DNA of 64,000 nucleotides from Ligula intestinalis. Lineage: Eukaryota > Platyhelminthes > Cestoda > Diphyllobothriidea > Diphyllobothriidae. The stretch is from the NCBI GenBank assembly GCA_036362985.1, contig JAYGXS010000007.1, positions 25,128,723 through 25,192,722 on the forward strand. Reading direction: 5' to 3'. Both the position numbers and the translations under genes were made by a program. The first letter of the stretch is position 1; each line of letters starts with the position of its first letter. The notes below the pieces were generated by a model. That model was not told where the DNA came from. It did not search any database and saw only the letters and a list, made by a program, of their open reading frames with translations. Positions 34,546 to 44,270 of this stretch are shown here, piece by piece.

Positions 34546-34839
34546 GTAATCGGGTCAGCTACCTAAAAAACTTTAACTGACGGATGGCAACTGTGGAATT
34601 TGAATGAAAATTGCAGGGTCTTAGGAAATGTTATAATAACAAACGTTTTAAAAACTAAAATGTAAACTTTGTTCGAAGATAAAACATTAAGAGGAGGTGA
34701 TTGGCAAGAAAATGCATGGAAGAAAGTATATTAAGTAAAGATGACTTTTCTGGTTGCCTAAAAATATCACAGGAACAAAAAGTTTCCACAATACAAGTGC
34801 CTATGCGCTTAAGCCCCGGGATCTTAGGTTTAGGATTAA
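34546..34839. other. Unassigned DNA
   Basis: Nothing recognised in this short stretch. The methionine-rich frame starting at 34754 is an artefact of the microsatellite. Confidence 0.5.
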
Positions 34840-34873
<34 letters not shown>

Positions 34874-34882
34874 GTAGTGATG

Positions 34883-34914
<32 letters not shown>

Positions 34915-34931
34915 GATGATGATGATGATGA
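34840..34931. repeat. (GAT)n microsatellite, 3' tail of a LINE
   Basis: About 92 bp of GAT with two interruptions, directly abutting the 3' end of LINE copy L6 (in LINE sense, (ATC)n after AATAAAGTTCTC). Copy L5 has (TATC)n at the same place. Confidence 0.9.
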
Positions 34932-36355
34932 GAACTTTATTTTGATGATAACATCAAACTTTCAGCAAAAACGTGGCTACATTCACGGTGAGCAAGAAAT
35001 AAAGTAATTTAAAGGGTCCAAAAACTCAAGAGTAAGCGGTCAAAGATCACAGAAAACTGAAAGTTAGAAGTCGACTTGGTTACCGCATCAGTTATCGAGT
35101 CAGGTCGGCCTTCAGCTTCTCAATTTCCGTTTCTTCACACGTGAGGAAGCGTGCTAAGAATGGGAGTATCGAGTTCTGGTAGGCTGATGCACGACATGTC
35201 ATATGTCGGAAGTTTCGGCACGTCGTACGAGAAGACTTCGCAGCCATTAGTTCGGAGTGGAGACGGTGAGTGTCATCGCTAAGAATACGGTCCACGAAAT
35301 TCTTGACCGATTTAAAATGTCGCTGAATTATAAGGTCAGCTAAAAAGTATAGGAATAACCGGCAGCTGAAGAGAGCATGCGGAGAATACGTTTAATAATA
35401 ATAAAGTCTTTTTTGAGTAGTGCTGGAAAGGTTACTGGAGAGCAGTAAATAATGAGAGTGAGGATACAAGCGTCTATAAAACGCCAGATGAGGGCTTGCG
35501 GGGTGCGATAAAAACGCAAGCGGCGGATATAATGGAAAAGTTTGCGGATTTTAATAAAAAGGTCTTCAATATGAAGAGTAAATGAGAGGTTGGAAGCTAT
35601 TGTTACACCAAGGTATCGGAAGGAGGATACCTTGTTGGGCAGAAAGTTGATGGTTTCAGGACTGGAGAAGGGTCGCAGCCCAAAAGATACTTTGGACTGA
35701 TTTCCGTTCATTAAGTAAAAGGCCATTTTCTGACGACCATGGTGTGACATGGTCCAATCCATCCTACAGTGTTTGAAGATGGGTCTGGCTTTTGAGAGGA
35801 TGGCCGACAACCATGTCGTCAGCATATTTGACAAAAAACATGCGTTTGGAGATCGTGGCTCATCAGTATGGAGGGAAAAAGATGAGGGGATAATATAGAC
35901 CCCTGCAGAACTCCACAATTGTTGGGAAGGATCGTGGATTTTCGCTTCCCGCTCTGAACGAATTGGGTGCGGGAAGTAAAATAGTCCCCAAGTCAAGAGA
36001 CGGCCCAGCCAGGAGAGCCGCATGCAGAGGTTTTATTAAGAAGAAGATTTTGCGGGATCATGTTGAAGGCTGAGGATTAGTCAAGAAAGACACATGCGTA
36101 TGAACGACATCCCTTGTCCAAGTCTCTAAGAGCAGAGTGGACTACCAGAGCAACAGCATCTAGTGTACTACGCCTAGCCTTATACGCAAACTGCAAGGGA
36201 TCAGAAAAATTGGATGAAAAAGGCTTAGTGATGTCCAAAGCTGCTCGTTCTGTAAGTTTAAGAAGTGCAGAAGAGCAGGCAATGGGGTGAAATGATTTGG
36301 GACCCATTGAAGTGGTTTCTTTCGGGATAGGAGTGATTTTGACCGAACTAGAGGT
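34932..36355 (-). mobile_element. LINE (CR1/Jockey group), longest copy L6
   Basis: The minus strand covers about 1.4 kb of reverse transcriptase and the 3' end. In order: PIPKET..MGPKSFHPIA (about 36340-36290), SDPLQFAYKARRST, LRDLDKGCRSYACVFLD followed by a stop at 36077, then YADDMVV near 35830-35806 (the catalytic box, in a shifted frame), SSFRYLGVTIASNLSF, RTPQALIWRFIDACIL, RILRMLSSAAG, and the tail SAYQNSILPFLARF...LKADLTR ending at 35092. No RNase H follows. Apurinic endonuclease and ORF1 are absent, as expected of 5' truncation. It has at least three frameshifts or stops. Assignment to the CR1/Jockey group is from the YLG and tail motifs and is not phylogenetically tested. Confidence 0.88.
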
Positions 36356-36359
36356 AAGT

Positions 36360-37575
36360 CTGAGTGAAGGTGTTTACTTGGTGTTAAGTCGAGACTTGGG
36401 GGTTAGGGTCAGGAGTATGATAGGGGATGAAGGTTTGGGTTTGTGCTAATTGTAGGCTTTAGGTTTAGGGTAGGCCAGTATGCGGTTAAAGTATGCGTTA
36501 ACACACGGAAATATTCACCTTTCCTGTTGTTTATCGCAAGGCCATCTGTTCTAGGTTGGTCGACTTTCCATGGCCGATGGGGAGGGAGTAGGAACGAAAA
36601 GCCTACAAGCAACGCTAGATCAGTACCTGCTTCTGTTTCACATGTTAAGGTGTGTTTATAGAAGTATTAGCTGCAAAGGCAGTACTTTTAGTACTACTTC
36701 ATAACTACTGTCAATAAAATATATTCAGTTCCTGTCTTCCCTGTTACAGGCACCAGAGACGAGGCTTGGGGCGGCAATGGGTTTTGGCAGGACCAAAGGC
36801 TCCGTAGGATTTGGTTGGGATTAGGATTGAGGATATGGCTTATCGTTCATGTTAGGATTAAGACACGGAAAAGTGTACCCTTCTTTACATTTACCGTAAG
36901 ACCACTTATTTGGGCACAGCGCTTGGCAAGGATAGGCTGTGCGTTCCACCTAAATCCCGGAATCATGTTTTACAAAACCATTGTTAAAATTTAAGCGTTT
37001 CCTTACGCATTTTGAGTTTGATTGAACAGCGTATTTCAAAAGGAACCAAAAGTTACCACTAATTAAAAGCCTATTTATTAATACTATGTTTCCGTTGTGT
37101 CTAAGTGTCTACATATCTACTATGTAGATAGTTCCATTTAACTTTCTTTTCAATTCTTGTAACCAATCATTCCCAGTAGACTAAGCGCTTATTTTTATTT
37201 GCTAAAGCTGCACGCAAAAGAAATACTTTCAGCATTACTGTCGTCTGCGTATTACAGATTTTTGGAGTTTTGTGTCTCTTTGGTGATACTTTTACTTATT
37301 ATAGTGCCGTGTCATCCTGGCCAATTGCTGTGCTAGACTTCTACCAGCCGGACGTCAAATATCACACAAATATCAGACATCAGGGCAAAGCCCGGTCAAG
37401 TCTGTCATTCCTCCGTCAGGCACGTTAATTTTCCTCAAGTTCTCTCGCATGTTCTTTGCTGCGCTTAAAACGCCTTGTTGGGTTGACAGCTTCCAGAGTC
37501 AGGTGCCTTAAATGAGTTTAATGCGCAGGATGAAGGAAAAGGTAGGCAGAGAGCATGGGAGAGACTATTCGCAAA
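36360..37575 (-). repeat. R1 repeat, copy III (5' part, with an empty transposon site)
   Basis: The minus strand matches copy I at 1940-2372 and 3370-3830. At the position of the MITE in copy I it reads without interruption (AACTATCTACATAGTAGATA on the minus strand, near 37138-37119). The TAACC-like stretch occurs twice (near 36400-36500 and 36820-36880), separated by about 300 bp of other DNA. It ends where LINE copy L6 begins. Confidence 0.75.
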
Positions 37576-39125
37576 TTCTACTCGTAAATACAGCGGCCAA
37601 TTGGGATGAAACTTAATCGGGAATTGCAATACTTCGTTAATATCTAAATATATTCTTTGTCTGGATTTCAAACCTAAAGCCGACTTTAGTTGCTACCAAA
37701 TGAGCACAAGAAAGGATATTTTGGGGCACGTTTTCAAACGAACATATCTGAATATTGTATTCGTGCGGACGTTAAGAAAAACTCGTTTTCATCATCAGAG
37801 CGTGCAGCTTACTCTTCCATCGGCCTTGAATTCATGCAAGGCGCATATATTCAAGGCCGGCGGAAGGGTAAGCAGATCTGAATATATATAAGGCAGCTGG
37901 AAGTCAATTTAAAATAAGTACATTTCGGTATATTAGTCCATTTAAAGTAGAGTTATGTATAGAAGTGGTCAAAAAACGCAGTGCATTTAAAGTTCAACCT
38001 CATGCCGTACGTAGACTGTTACGGGACTAGACGGTGTTATTTTCAATATATCAGCCCCGATTACACAATCTACCCTAATCAACAGGGTTTTGGGAACTGC
38101 CGTTAACACTTCATGAGGTAAATCATCAACTATGGATCATTTTATTCTCATGAAGGAAATAACAGCCGTCAATGCTAAGATGCTTCGTAACCCGTAGTTT
38201 GTGCTAACAACTTTTAAGAAGGGAATTCTTTGAGGTGTATGTTCAGGTTCTGTCTGAAAATAACCCCCTAATAAAATGGTTTGTCGCTAATTAATTGTCC
38301 AAAATTCACCGACAAATTGCGCAGCACGTATGCAACAGAAAGTGGGCGTTATTCGCTAGTCCTTGACGTCCGCTTTTTGCCACTTGTGCCCCTCAATACT
38401 GTAAATTCGTGGGCTTCCCAGAATCACTTTATAGTACACTGTTCAAATTTCTGCGAAAAGCGTGGGCTACGTAACAGTCTTTCACCTCTTTAGTTCGCTA
38501 TAAACTACCCCGCCGAAACCTTAGGGAGGATTGTTTTTGATATCGGATCCGGAATCCTCATCCGAGGCCATCAATTTTCCCCAAATACGGAAGTAACTAA
38601 AACTCTTAATGGTCCAGGGATGGAGGGCGTACCACTACGGCCGATTAGCCCTCGTCAGCTGCTGAGCGGGAGGTAGCCATTCCTTCGTATGTGCGTGTGT
38701 GTGTGCGTAAATTCCGACCGATACAACCCATGCCAACCAAATTGCCCTGACATTTATCGACGACAATTAGTAGTTTGGGAAAATTCATTCAATTCAGCAG
38801 GCAAGACGCTTGTTTTGTGAAAAATATGCAGCTCCTCCTAGGCCTCCACCATTTTCACCCTGCATCCCCACCAGTTTTTCCAGCTCGCCCCTGCTCGTCC
38901 ATAGGTCAAATTAGTCAAATTCCGTAGACGTGAGGTGCTGTTGTGAAGAAGAAGACGCGAAGGACGGGGTAGCAGCGGTGGGGCATAAATCATCGAATGC
39001 GGCACAGCGGCGATGCCAGAGGATTTCTGCGCCGCGAGATTAAACCCCCGTAAAGCCGGAAGGATGACAGCGGATACGCGGACTGAATTTGTCTGGCGTG
39101 CGTTTAGCCCTCCCAAGAACTGCCT
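37576..39125. other. Unassigned DNA
   Basis: A short GT repeat lies near 38693-38707. No coding or recurring element recognised. Confidence 0.45.
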
Positions 39126-39345
39126 CCTCAATCACTGTCAGGGTCTGCTTTATTCTATTCAAAGACAGGAAGTGGTACTGGGTAGGCTATCGGGAGCAGC
39201 CATAAAGGAAATAATCGTCTTTTTAAATGTCTGCTGATAACCGCTGAAAAGGGGGCTTCTATAGCCGAGTTTCCATCAGCCCGTGTGTTTTCTAATGCAA
39301 ACATTTGAGCTTTCTGGCCTCTTGCCAGGTGTATGTTTATCGAGA
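39126..39345 (+). repeat. C repeat, left half (copy C1a)
   Basis: Aligns with 42276-42490: CAGGGTCTGCTTTATTCTAT, CAAAGACAGGAAG, GGTAGGCTATCGGGAGC and TTTCTGGCCTCTTGCCAG. The right half of this copy appears to continue at 41388-41556 after a 2-kb block of inserted elements. Confidence 0.65.
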
Positions 39346-39359
39346 ATGTGTTATTCATC

Positions 39360-39749
39360 GAAGGGACACGTCAGGAAGTCACCAATTATGGAGCAGTGTT
39401 AGGGCTACTAAGATTAAGCCTAGCGGCTACAACCTCCCCGGCCCCGTTCCTTCGGAGATGAGAGAAGTCATGGGAGTGCCCGATCAGAAGCAAATAGGCG
39501 TGCCCCAGGCGTCTGGTGTCGTTTATCAGGTGCCATGTTGCGACTGTTCTTGGCATTATACAGGGCAGACCGGGTGACGACTTAGCTCGTGAATAACGGA
39601 GCACAAATGGGCAGTGCGGAGAGGCGACCTACTGTCCCAGATTGCTAACCACACTCTGGAAGAAGGCCAGGAATTCGACTTCTCGAACACACGGATAATG
39701 ACACGCGCCAGAAATAAGACTGGTTGAGAACTGCTGGAAGCCTGGGTGT
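39360..39749 (+). pseudogene. PLE GIY-YIG endonuclease remnant (P8)
   Basis: From about 39440 the frame reads VPSEMREVMGVPDQKQIG, then VVYQVPCCDCSWHYTGQTG (the GIY-YIG core with Y...YTGQTG), a stop, RLSS, a stop, ITEHKWAVRRGD, IANHTLEEGQEFDFS and NKTG, a stop, ELLEAWVSD. It is cut at 39750 by the start of the first T unit. Three in-frame stops make it inactive. It belongs to the same family as P9 (compare IANHTLEEGQEFD). Confidence 0.8.
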
Positions 39750-39974
39750 CAGATCGGAGTAGGATTACCTATATTCCTGATCAATAACCGACAACACGGC
39801 GGACTTGTGGCTCAAGGGATAGAGCGTTCGCCTTTAGCCGGAGAGACTCGAGTTCGAAACTCGACCGTGGCGGAAATTTCCACTGCTACACTGGAGTTGA
39901 CCTTCTGTCACCTGATGAGACCCAAATAGGCCGAAAAGCTGCGTGTAATGGTCTGTGTTGTCGGTAAAATAACA
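39750..39974 (+). mobile_element. tRNA-plus-hammerhead element, family T, copy T1
   Basis: Starts CAGATCGGAGTAGGATTACC. A tRNA-like region at about 39798-39873 has box A-like TGTGGCTCAAGGG and box B-like GAGTTCGAAACTC. It is followed by TTTCCACTGCTACACTGG, a hammerhead at 39906-39948, and an end in GGTAAAATAACA. It is head to tail with T2 at an interval of about 294 bp. From memory, the hammerhead and the TCCACTGCTA word resemble the schistosome SM-alpha element, which also combines a pol III promoter with a hammerhead. No protein is encoded. Confidence 0.85.
39906..39948 (+). ncRNA. Hammerhead in T1, cleavage site lost
   Basis: CUGAUGA at 39912-39918, stem II GACC/GGCC with one mismatch, GAAA at 39933-39936. 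The cleavage triplet reads UGC instead of a U-centred triplet (position 16.1 is G at 39941), and stem I keeps only CAC/GUG. By known hammerhead rules this copy should be inactive, unlike T2. Confidence 0.7.
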
Positions 39975-40043
39975 TTGTTACTAAGAGTTGGGTTCCAATT
40001 AGCTCGCTACTCACAAAAAATGTCAGGGTGAGTGCATCCTAAA

Positions 40044-40276
40044 CAGATCGGAGTAGAATTACCTAATAACATATAGTCCCGATCAAAAACCAACAACAAG
40101 GCGGACTTGTGGCTCAAGGGATAGAGCGTTCGCCTTTAGCCGGGGAGACTCAAGTTCGAAACTCGACCGTGGCGGAAATTTCCGCTGCTACACTGGACTT
40201 GACCTACTTTCACCTGATGAGGCCCAAATAAGCCGAAAATCTTCGTGAAATGGTCTGTGTTGTCGGTAAAATAACA
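40044..40276 (+). mobile_element. tRNA-plus-hammerhead element, family T, copy T2
   Basis: Second unit of the tandem pair: CAGATCGGAGTAGAATTACC, tRNA-like region at about 40100-40175 (box A-like TGGCTCAAGGG at 40110-40120, box B-like GTTCGAAAC at 40154-40162), TTTCCGCTGCTACACTGG, an apparently intact hammerhead at 40208-40250, and the end GGTAAAATAACA. The tandem arrangement matters because hammerheads with very short stem III are known to work best as dimers or when flanked by another unit. Confidence 0.87.
40208..40250 (+). ncRNA. Intact-looking type I hammerhead ribozyme in T2
   Basis: Stem I UUUCAC (40208-40213) pairs perfectly with GUGAAA (40245-40250). CUGAUGA 40214-40220; stem II GGC/GCC (40221-40223 with 40232-40234) around a CCAAAUAA loop; GAAA 40235-40238; stem III A-U, A-U (40238-40239 with 40242-40243); triplet UUC with the predicted cut after 40244. 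Every conserved core position is present. Self-cleavage is a prediction. Confidence 0.82.
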
Positions 40277-40369
40277 GATGTTAACTCTTTTAACAGGCAT
40301 GTGGATATACCACCCTCTTACTTTGCCATCCGTACTCGCTAGCAGATTTCTAAAATCTGCTAAATGGCA

Positions 40370-40965
40370 CCATCCCCAATATCCAAGTCACAAAAGAAGA
40401 AAGGAATGCCGTACAACTACCGCTCCTGGATGCCCTCGTCACGCGCAGACCCAACGAGGAACTCAGCACCACGGTTAATAGAAAGGTGACTATCACAACC
40501 CAGGTGCTCAGCTGCCATGGCAACCACCCAATAGCGCATAATCGTGGCTGTATTAGAACAGTTTTTTCAGTTGGGTATTGTTCACCAACCCACAGCTACC
40601 ATGTGTGCACGAGTCATGCAAATCAAAGACCCGCTGGATGTAGGTGAGCAGTCTGGCTTCGTTTATCAGGTGCCATGTCACGACTGTTCTTGCCACTATA
40701 CAGAACAGACCGAGCGACGACTTAGCTCGCGAATAACGGAACAAAAACTGGCAGTGCGGAAAGGTGACCCACAGTCCCAGATCGCTAACCACACTCTGGA
40801 AGAAGGCCAGGAATTCGATTTATCGAGCATACGGATAACGACACGCGCCGCTAATAAGACGGGGTGAGAACTATTGGAGGCCTCGGCATCACAATCTAAC
40901 TCCATCGACAGGCAGTTCAGTTCCTGTCCAAGCATGAAGGTCGCCACGTCAAGGCCTCACGCCAC
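40370..40965 (+). pseudogene. PLE remnant: RT tail and GIY-YIG (P9)
   Basis: From about 40408 the frame encodes AVQLPLLDALVTRRPNEE, VTITTQVLSCHGNHPIAHN and RGCIRTVF, the C-terminal part of a PLE reverse transcriptase (LPFLDxLxxR and NHPIAHKR motifs). A frameshift near 40560 leads into LGIVHQPTATMCARV and the endonuclease GFVYQVPCHDCSCHYTEQTE, RRLSSRITEQKLAVRKGD, IANHTLEEGQEFDLS and NKTG, then a stop. The motif YTEQTE replaces YxGQTG, so the fold is damaged. A hammerhead follows 130 bp downstream, closing the element. Confidence 0.8.
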
Positions 40966-41096
40966 AGCTCCAGGGACACGCGCAGGGGAGACACGATAAG
41001 ATAGCGTGAGAATGGACCTGTCGTGAGCAAGGACCAAACACAAGCGCCACCCCTTCCACCTCCATTTACGCATAGTCAACGTTTGCTGTTTTCTCA

Positions 41097-41142
41097 TTTT
41101 CTCTGACGATGGCTTCCCGTGTGGAGCCGAAAGCTCAGAACA
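41097..41142 (+). ncRNA. Hammerhead at the P9 PLE end (H4)
   Basis: CUGACGA 41103-41109; six-pair stem II GGCUUC/GGAGCC (41111-41116 with 41123-41128, one U-G pair); GAAA 41129-41132; GC; triplet CUC with the predicted cut after 41136; stem I UUCU (41099-41102) with AGAA (41137-41140). ACAATAAAA follows. All core positions are present. Stem III is a single A-U pair, the minimal form described for PLE ribozymes. Confidence 0.78.
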
Positions 41143-41149
41143 ATAAAAT

Positions 41150-41387
41150 TGCCGTACAGAATCAAAGGGAAAATAGGCAGTAGGAAATTGCCTATCAGAC
41201 ACCCGCGCAACCCCAAGCCAGCGGACAGCGTCTGAAGTGAGGTCAGCTGTCACGTGAAGTCCTGTGTGAGCCGGCCCGTGATTGGCTGCTCCAGCGGTCG
41301 GAAGCAACAAGCGTTCCCAAAATGCACTTCGACTTGAGCTAGTCACGACAGGCGTTCACAAGTGCACTTCATGTGGAGCTAGTCACT
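41150..41387 (-). repeat. D repeat (LTR-like), copy D4 (partial)
   Basis: The minus strand matches D2: CGCTGTCCGCTGGCTTG, CAGCCAATCACGGGCC (CCAAT-like), GACTTCACGTGACAGC and the AAGTGCACTTGTGAACG block. It lacks the D end block because it joins PLE P9 just after its hammerhead. Confidence 0.6.
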
Positions 41388-41556
41388 ACATTTTTTCGGA
41401 AAGGAGGTTTTTTAGTCACGTGAATGGGCTAAACTCGGCCAACGGAATGTGAAGTTTCTGTCTAATGCCGTAGCTGATGGCAGACCCAGTGCGACGGTCT
41501 TCCAGGAGCAGGAGTTAGGCAGGACTGCGAGCAACGGTCACTTGGGCCAGTATGCG
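41388..41556 (+). repeat. C repeat, right half (copy C1b)
   Basis: Aligns with 42490-42645: GGAAAGGAGGTTTTTTAGTC, GTGAATGGGCTAAAC, GACGGTCTTCCAGGAGCAGG and GCAACGGTCACTTGGGCCAG. Together with 39126-39345 it makes one C copy split by about 2 kb of nested elements. Confidence 0.65.
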
Positions 41557-42275
41557 TGTGTTCGACCATGTATTTCGATGAAGTCCGACGTACGCACCAA
41601 CAGGTTGGCGCAGAAGGCGACGAGCCTCGGGGTGTAGTTTACAGTAATAGCAGACCTAGTTGTCGCCAACCGCACTTTTCATCTTCACCCGGGATCAAGA
41701 AGACCAAACGGGACCTGGCGTTGCTGCTTCCTCCAATGAAAGCCGGAAAATACCAACCAAGTTACTCTTAAGTGACAATCGACTTTGCGTGGGTACTACT
41801 GCACTACGTACCCCCACTCACCCTCAGTGGATGTCAAGACAGGCTCAATGAGGCCGAAACCAATACGGCTATTACTGTTGCTATTACTACTAACTAGCAC
41901 TGTAGATGAGTCTTAGTAGAACTGACAGTATCTCTGATACTAAGATTAGTCAGAGGTTACGCTGATTTGAAATCCACGGTGGAGCTCATATCCCTTGATC
42001 TGCCAACGGAGTGGTAAATGTGGGTTGATGCTATTTCGAGTTAATACATATTTTAGGCCCTGAGCACACCAGGGCTTGCCTTGGTTTCCACCCCCTCAAC
42101 TCTATCCACCAGGTTGTGTCCATTTCTACTAGGTTTTGACTACGTGCCGTTGCTAAAGTGCGAATTCTAGTAAACATACTTACTAAGAATAGTAAAAAGT
42201 ATGCTATAGTACGGTCTGTCTGTGATTTTAGGAAATCGGAACCAAGTATGCCTTTTCAATCTCTATGAGGTAAAA
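41557..42275. other. Unassigned DNA
   Basis: No feature recognised. Confidence 0.4.
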
Positions 42276-42645
42276 ATAAATCATTCTCAGGGTCTGCTTA
42301 ATTTTATTCAAAGACAGGAAGCGGTAACGGGTAGGGTATTGAGAGCCTGCTCCCAAGAAAGATATCCTTTAAACGGGCAAATCGCTTTTGAAGGTCTAGT
42401 GACAAACATTGGGGGCCTCGACAGCCGAACTTCTATCAGTCCCTGTTTTCTACTGCAAACGTTTGGGCTTTCTGGCCTCTTGCCAAGCGTACGTTTTTGG
42501 AAGGGGAGGTTTGGCAGTCGCGTGAATGGGGTAAACCAGTCCAGTGGAATGTCCTAGCTGCCGGTAACCCACTGCACCGGTCTTCCCTGAGCAGGGGGTC
42601 AGGCAGGATTGCGTGCAACGGTCACTCAGGCCAGCAAACAACCAA
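42276..42645 (+). repeat. C repeat, uninterrupted copy C2
   Basis: Contains both halves found separately at 39126-39345 and 41388-41556, in the same order and without the intervening 2 kb, so it marks the pre-insertion state. The 177-residue minus-strand frame that overlaps it (42450-42983) is low-complexity in its middle and has no recognised domain. Confidence 0.65.
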
Positions 42646-43009
42646 TCAAACACCGAATCGCCCTCATTAGACCTGACACCTTGGCCTACTGGTTTGTTGT
42701 CATGCTGGCGTGGGGAAGGGGGCGGACCGGGGGTTTGTACACATTCACCGTCGTACCCCGCGTCTCCTTTGAAGTTCAAAGCATTTGTTCGTGCTACTGC
42801 GGGCCGTTTTAAGGCTCGCTTAACCACTATCGCCCCGCCCGCTTCCCCCCCCCCCCCCGGCATTTTCTCGTCTCCCACAAGGGGTGAAAGAAGGAGTGAG
42901 TCGCAGGGGTCTGTCAGCGGCAGGCTATACTTATCACGCACGCCCGTTAAGACAGGACGCTGAGGCTTACTGCGGTTTCGCAAGTATGCTATGTCATTTT
43001 AATGTGAAG
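42646..43009. other. Unassigned DNA with a poly-C run
   Basis: A run of C at about 42846-42859. No RT motif can be read here, although it adjoins the PLE that starts at 43010. Confidence 0.45.
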
Positions 43010-44270
43010 GTCGGACTACATAAAGAATATGCAAACGATCCTATCAGCTCAGACAAAATTCAAGAAAGTTGACAAAGAAAAAGATCGCACAGAAGAAGTA
43101 GAGGCCCAACTGACCGACTGCTTACGAAGACTCCACACGTGAGGTTTCATAAGCGACCGGGACTTCGAAGGCCTCCGACCAGTAGGCACGCACATCCCCC
43201 GTTCGTATGGTCTACCAAAGATCCATAAGGAGGGCCTGCCAGTTCGTCCGATTCTGGACATGCGCAATTCACCGTATCACGCGATAGCAAAATGGTTGGC
43301 GGCGAAACTCAAGCCTTTGCAGTATCAACTGGCACCACGAAGCTATCGAGACACGTTTGAATTTGTTGATGATATCAAAGATGTGAACTTAAACGGCATG
43401 AGAATGTTCTCCCTAGACGTCTCTTCGTTGTTTAAAAACGTCCCGGTTACCGAGACAGTCGAATACATCTGCGAATCCCTATTGACAAATCAACTAGAAA
43501 TAGGAATACCGACGAATGCACTCAAGGAACTACTACTGAAGTGAACACTGAACGTGCAGTTCCTTTTTGACGGCCAAATATACAGACAAATAGATGGCGT
43601 TGCCATGGGCTCGCCGCTGGGACCACTTTTGGCTGACATATTCATGGGAAAGCTGGAAAAACATCAACTTAGCGATCAGATCCACAAGTTAAAGCACTGC
43701 GGTCGCTACGTGGACGATATCTTCGTGATTGCCACAAATGAAACCGATAGAGACGCGCTCTTAAGTGCGGTCAATCAAGCCCATTCTTCCATAAAGTTCA
43801 CGTTGGAGATGGAAACAGCAGATTCTCTCCCCTTCTTGGACGTCCTCCTTAGTCGTAGACCCAACGGTAGCGTCCGAAGGAGCGTGTATAGAAAGAAAAC
43901 CTGGTCTGGACAATATACGAACTTTAACAGTTTCGTACCTCTCCAACAGAAGCGAAATCTAGTTTGTTGCTGAACGCAAAGAGCTAGGAAAATTTGCTCT
44001 GAAGACACTATTGAAGAGGAACTCAAGAGAATCCAGGACTTACGCCGTGAGAACGGATATCCTGAGAAATACATCACCAAGAATATGGCTACTAAAGAAA
44101 GGAAACCCACAACACTCACTGTGGAGAAGAAAACATTATTTCTCAAAGTGCCCTTTCGAGGAGACGCGACAGGTGAACTCCTGAAAAGACGCCTTGAGGA
44201 TGCCGTGTCACGAACTTTCCCAGCAGCGAGAGTTCGGGTACTATTCTCAACTAACCCAGTCTTCCATGGG
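43010..44270 (+). pseudogene. PLE reverse transcriptase (P10), near-complete core
   Basis: One frame covers the RT of a Penelope-like element, which copies RNA into DNA at the target site. In order: a coiled N-terminal part VDKEKDRTEEVEAQL (43068 on), a TGA at 43140, PRSYGLPKIHKEGLPVRPIL (about 43197-43256), MFSLDVSSLFKNVPVTETV (palm aspartate), a TGA at 43542, FDGQIYRQIDGVAMGSPLG and GRYVDDIFVI (catalytic DD, about 43702-43731), LPFLDVLLSRRPNG, a TGA with frame disturbance at 43971, then IQDLRRENGYPEKYI and FRGDATGELLKRRL. The stops are few and all TGA, so this is the youngest PLE in the window, yet still broken. The true start is not clear. Confidence 0.88.

Noticed and set aside
34754..34945. 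Methionine-rich open frame
   Set aside because: Translation of the (GAT)n tail of LINE copy L6.
39798..39873. Possible genuine tRNA genes at T1 and T2 and in the S SINE heads
   Set aside because: The box A and B words are present, but cloverleaf pairing is poor and each is attached to a repeated body, so they are tRNA-derived element heads.
41835..41870. Hammerhead-like CAATGAGGCCGAAAC
   Set aside because: The core word is not CUGANGA and there is no stem II or stem I; chance resemblance.
42450..42983. 177-codon minus-strand open frame
   Set aside because: Overlaps the C repeat and a poly-C run; no recognised domain and no conservation in the other C copy.
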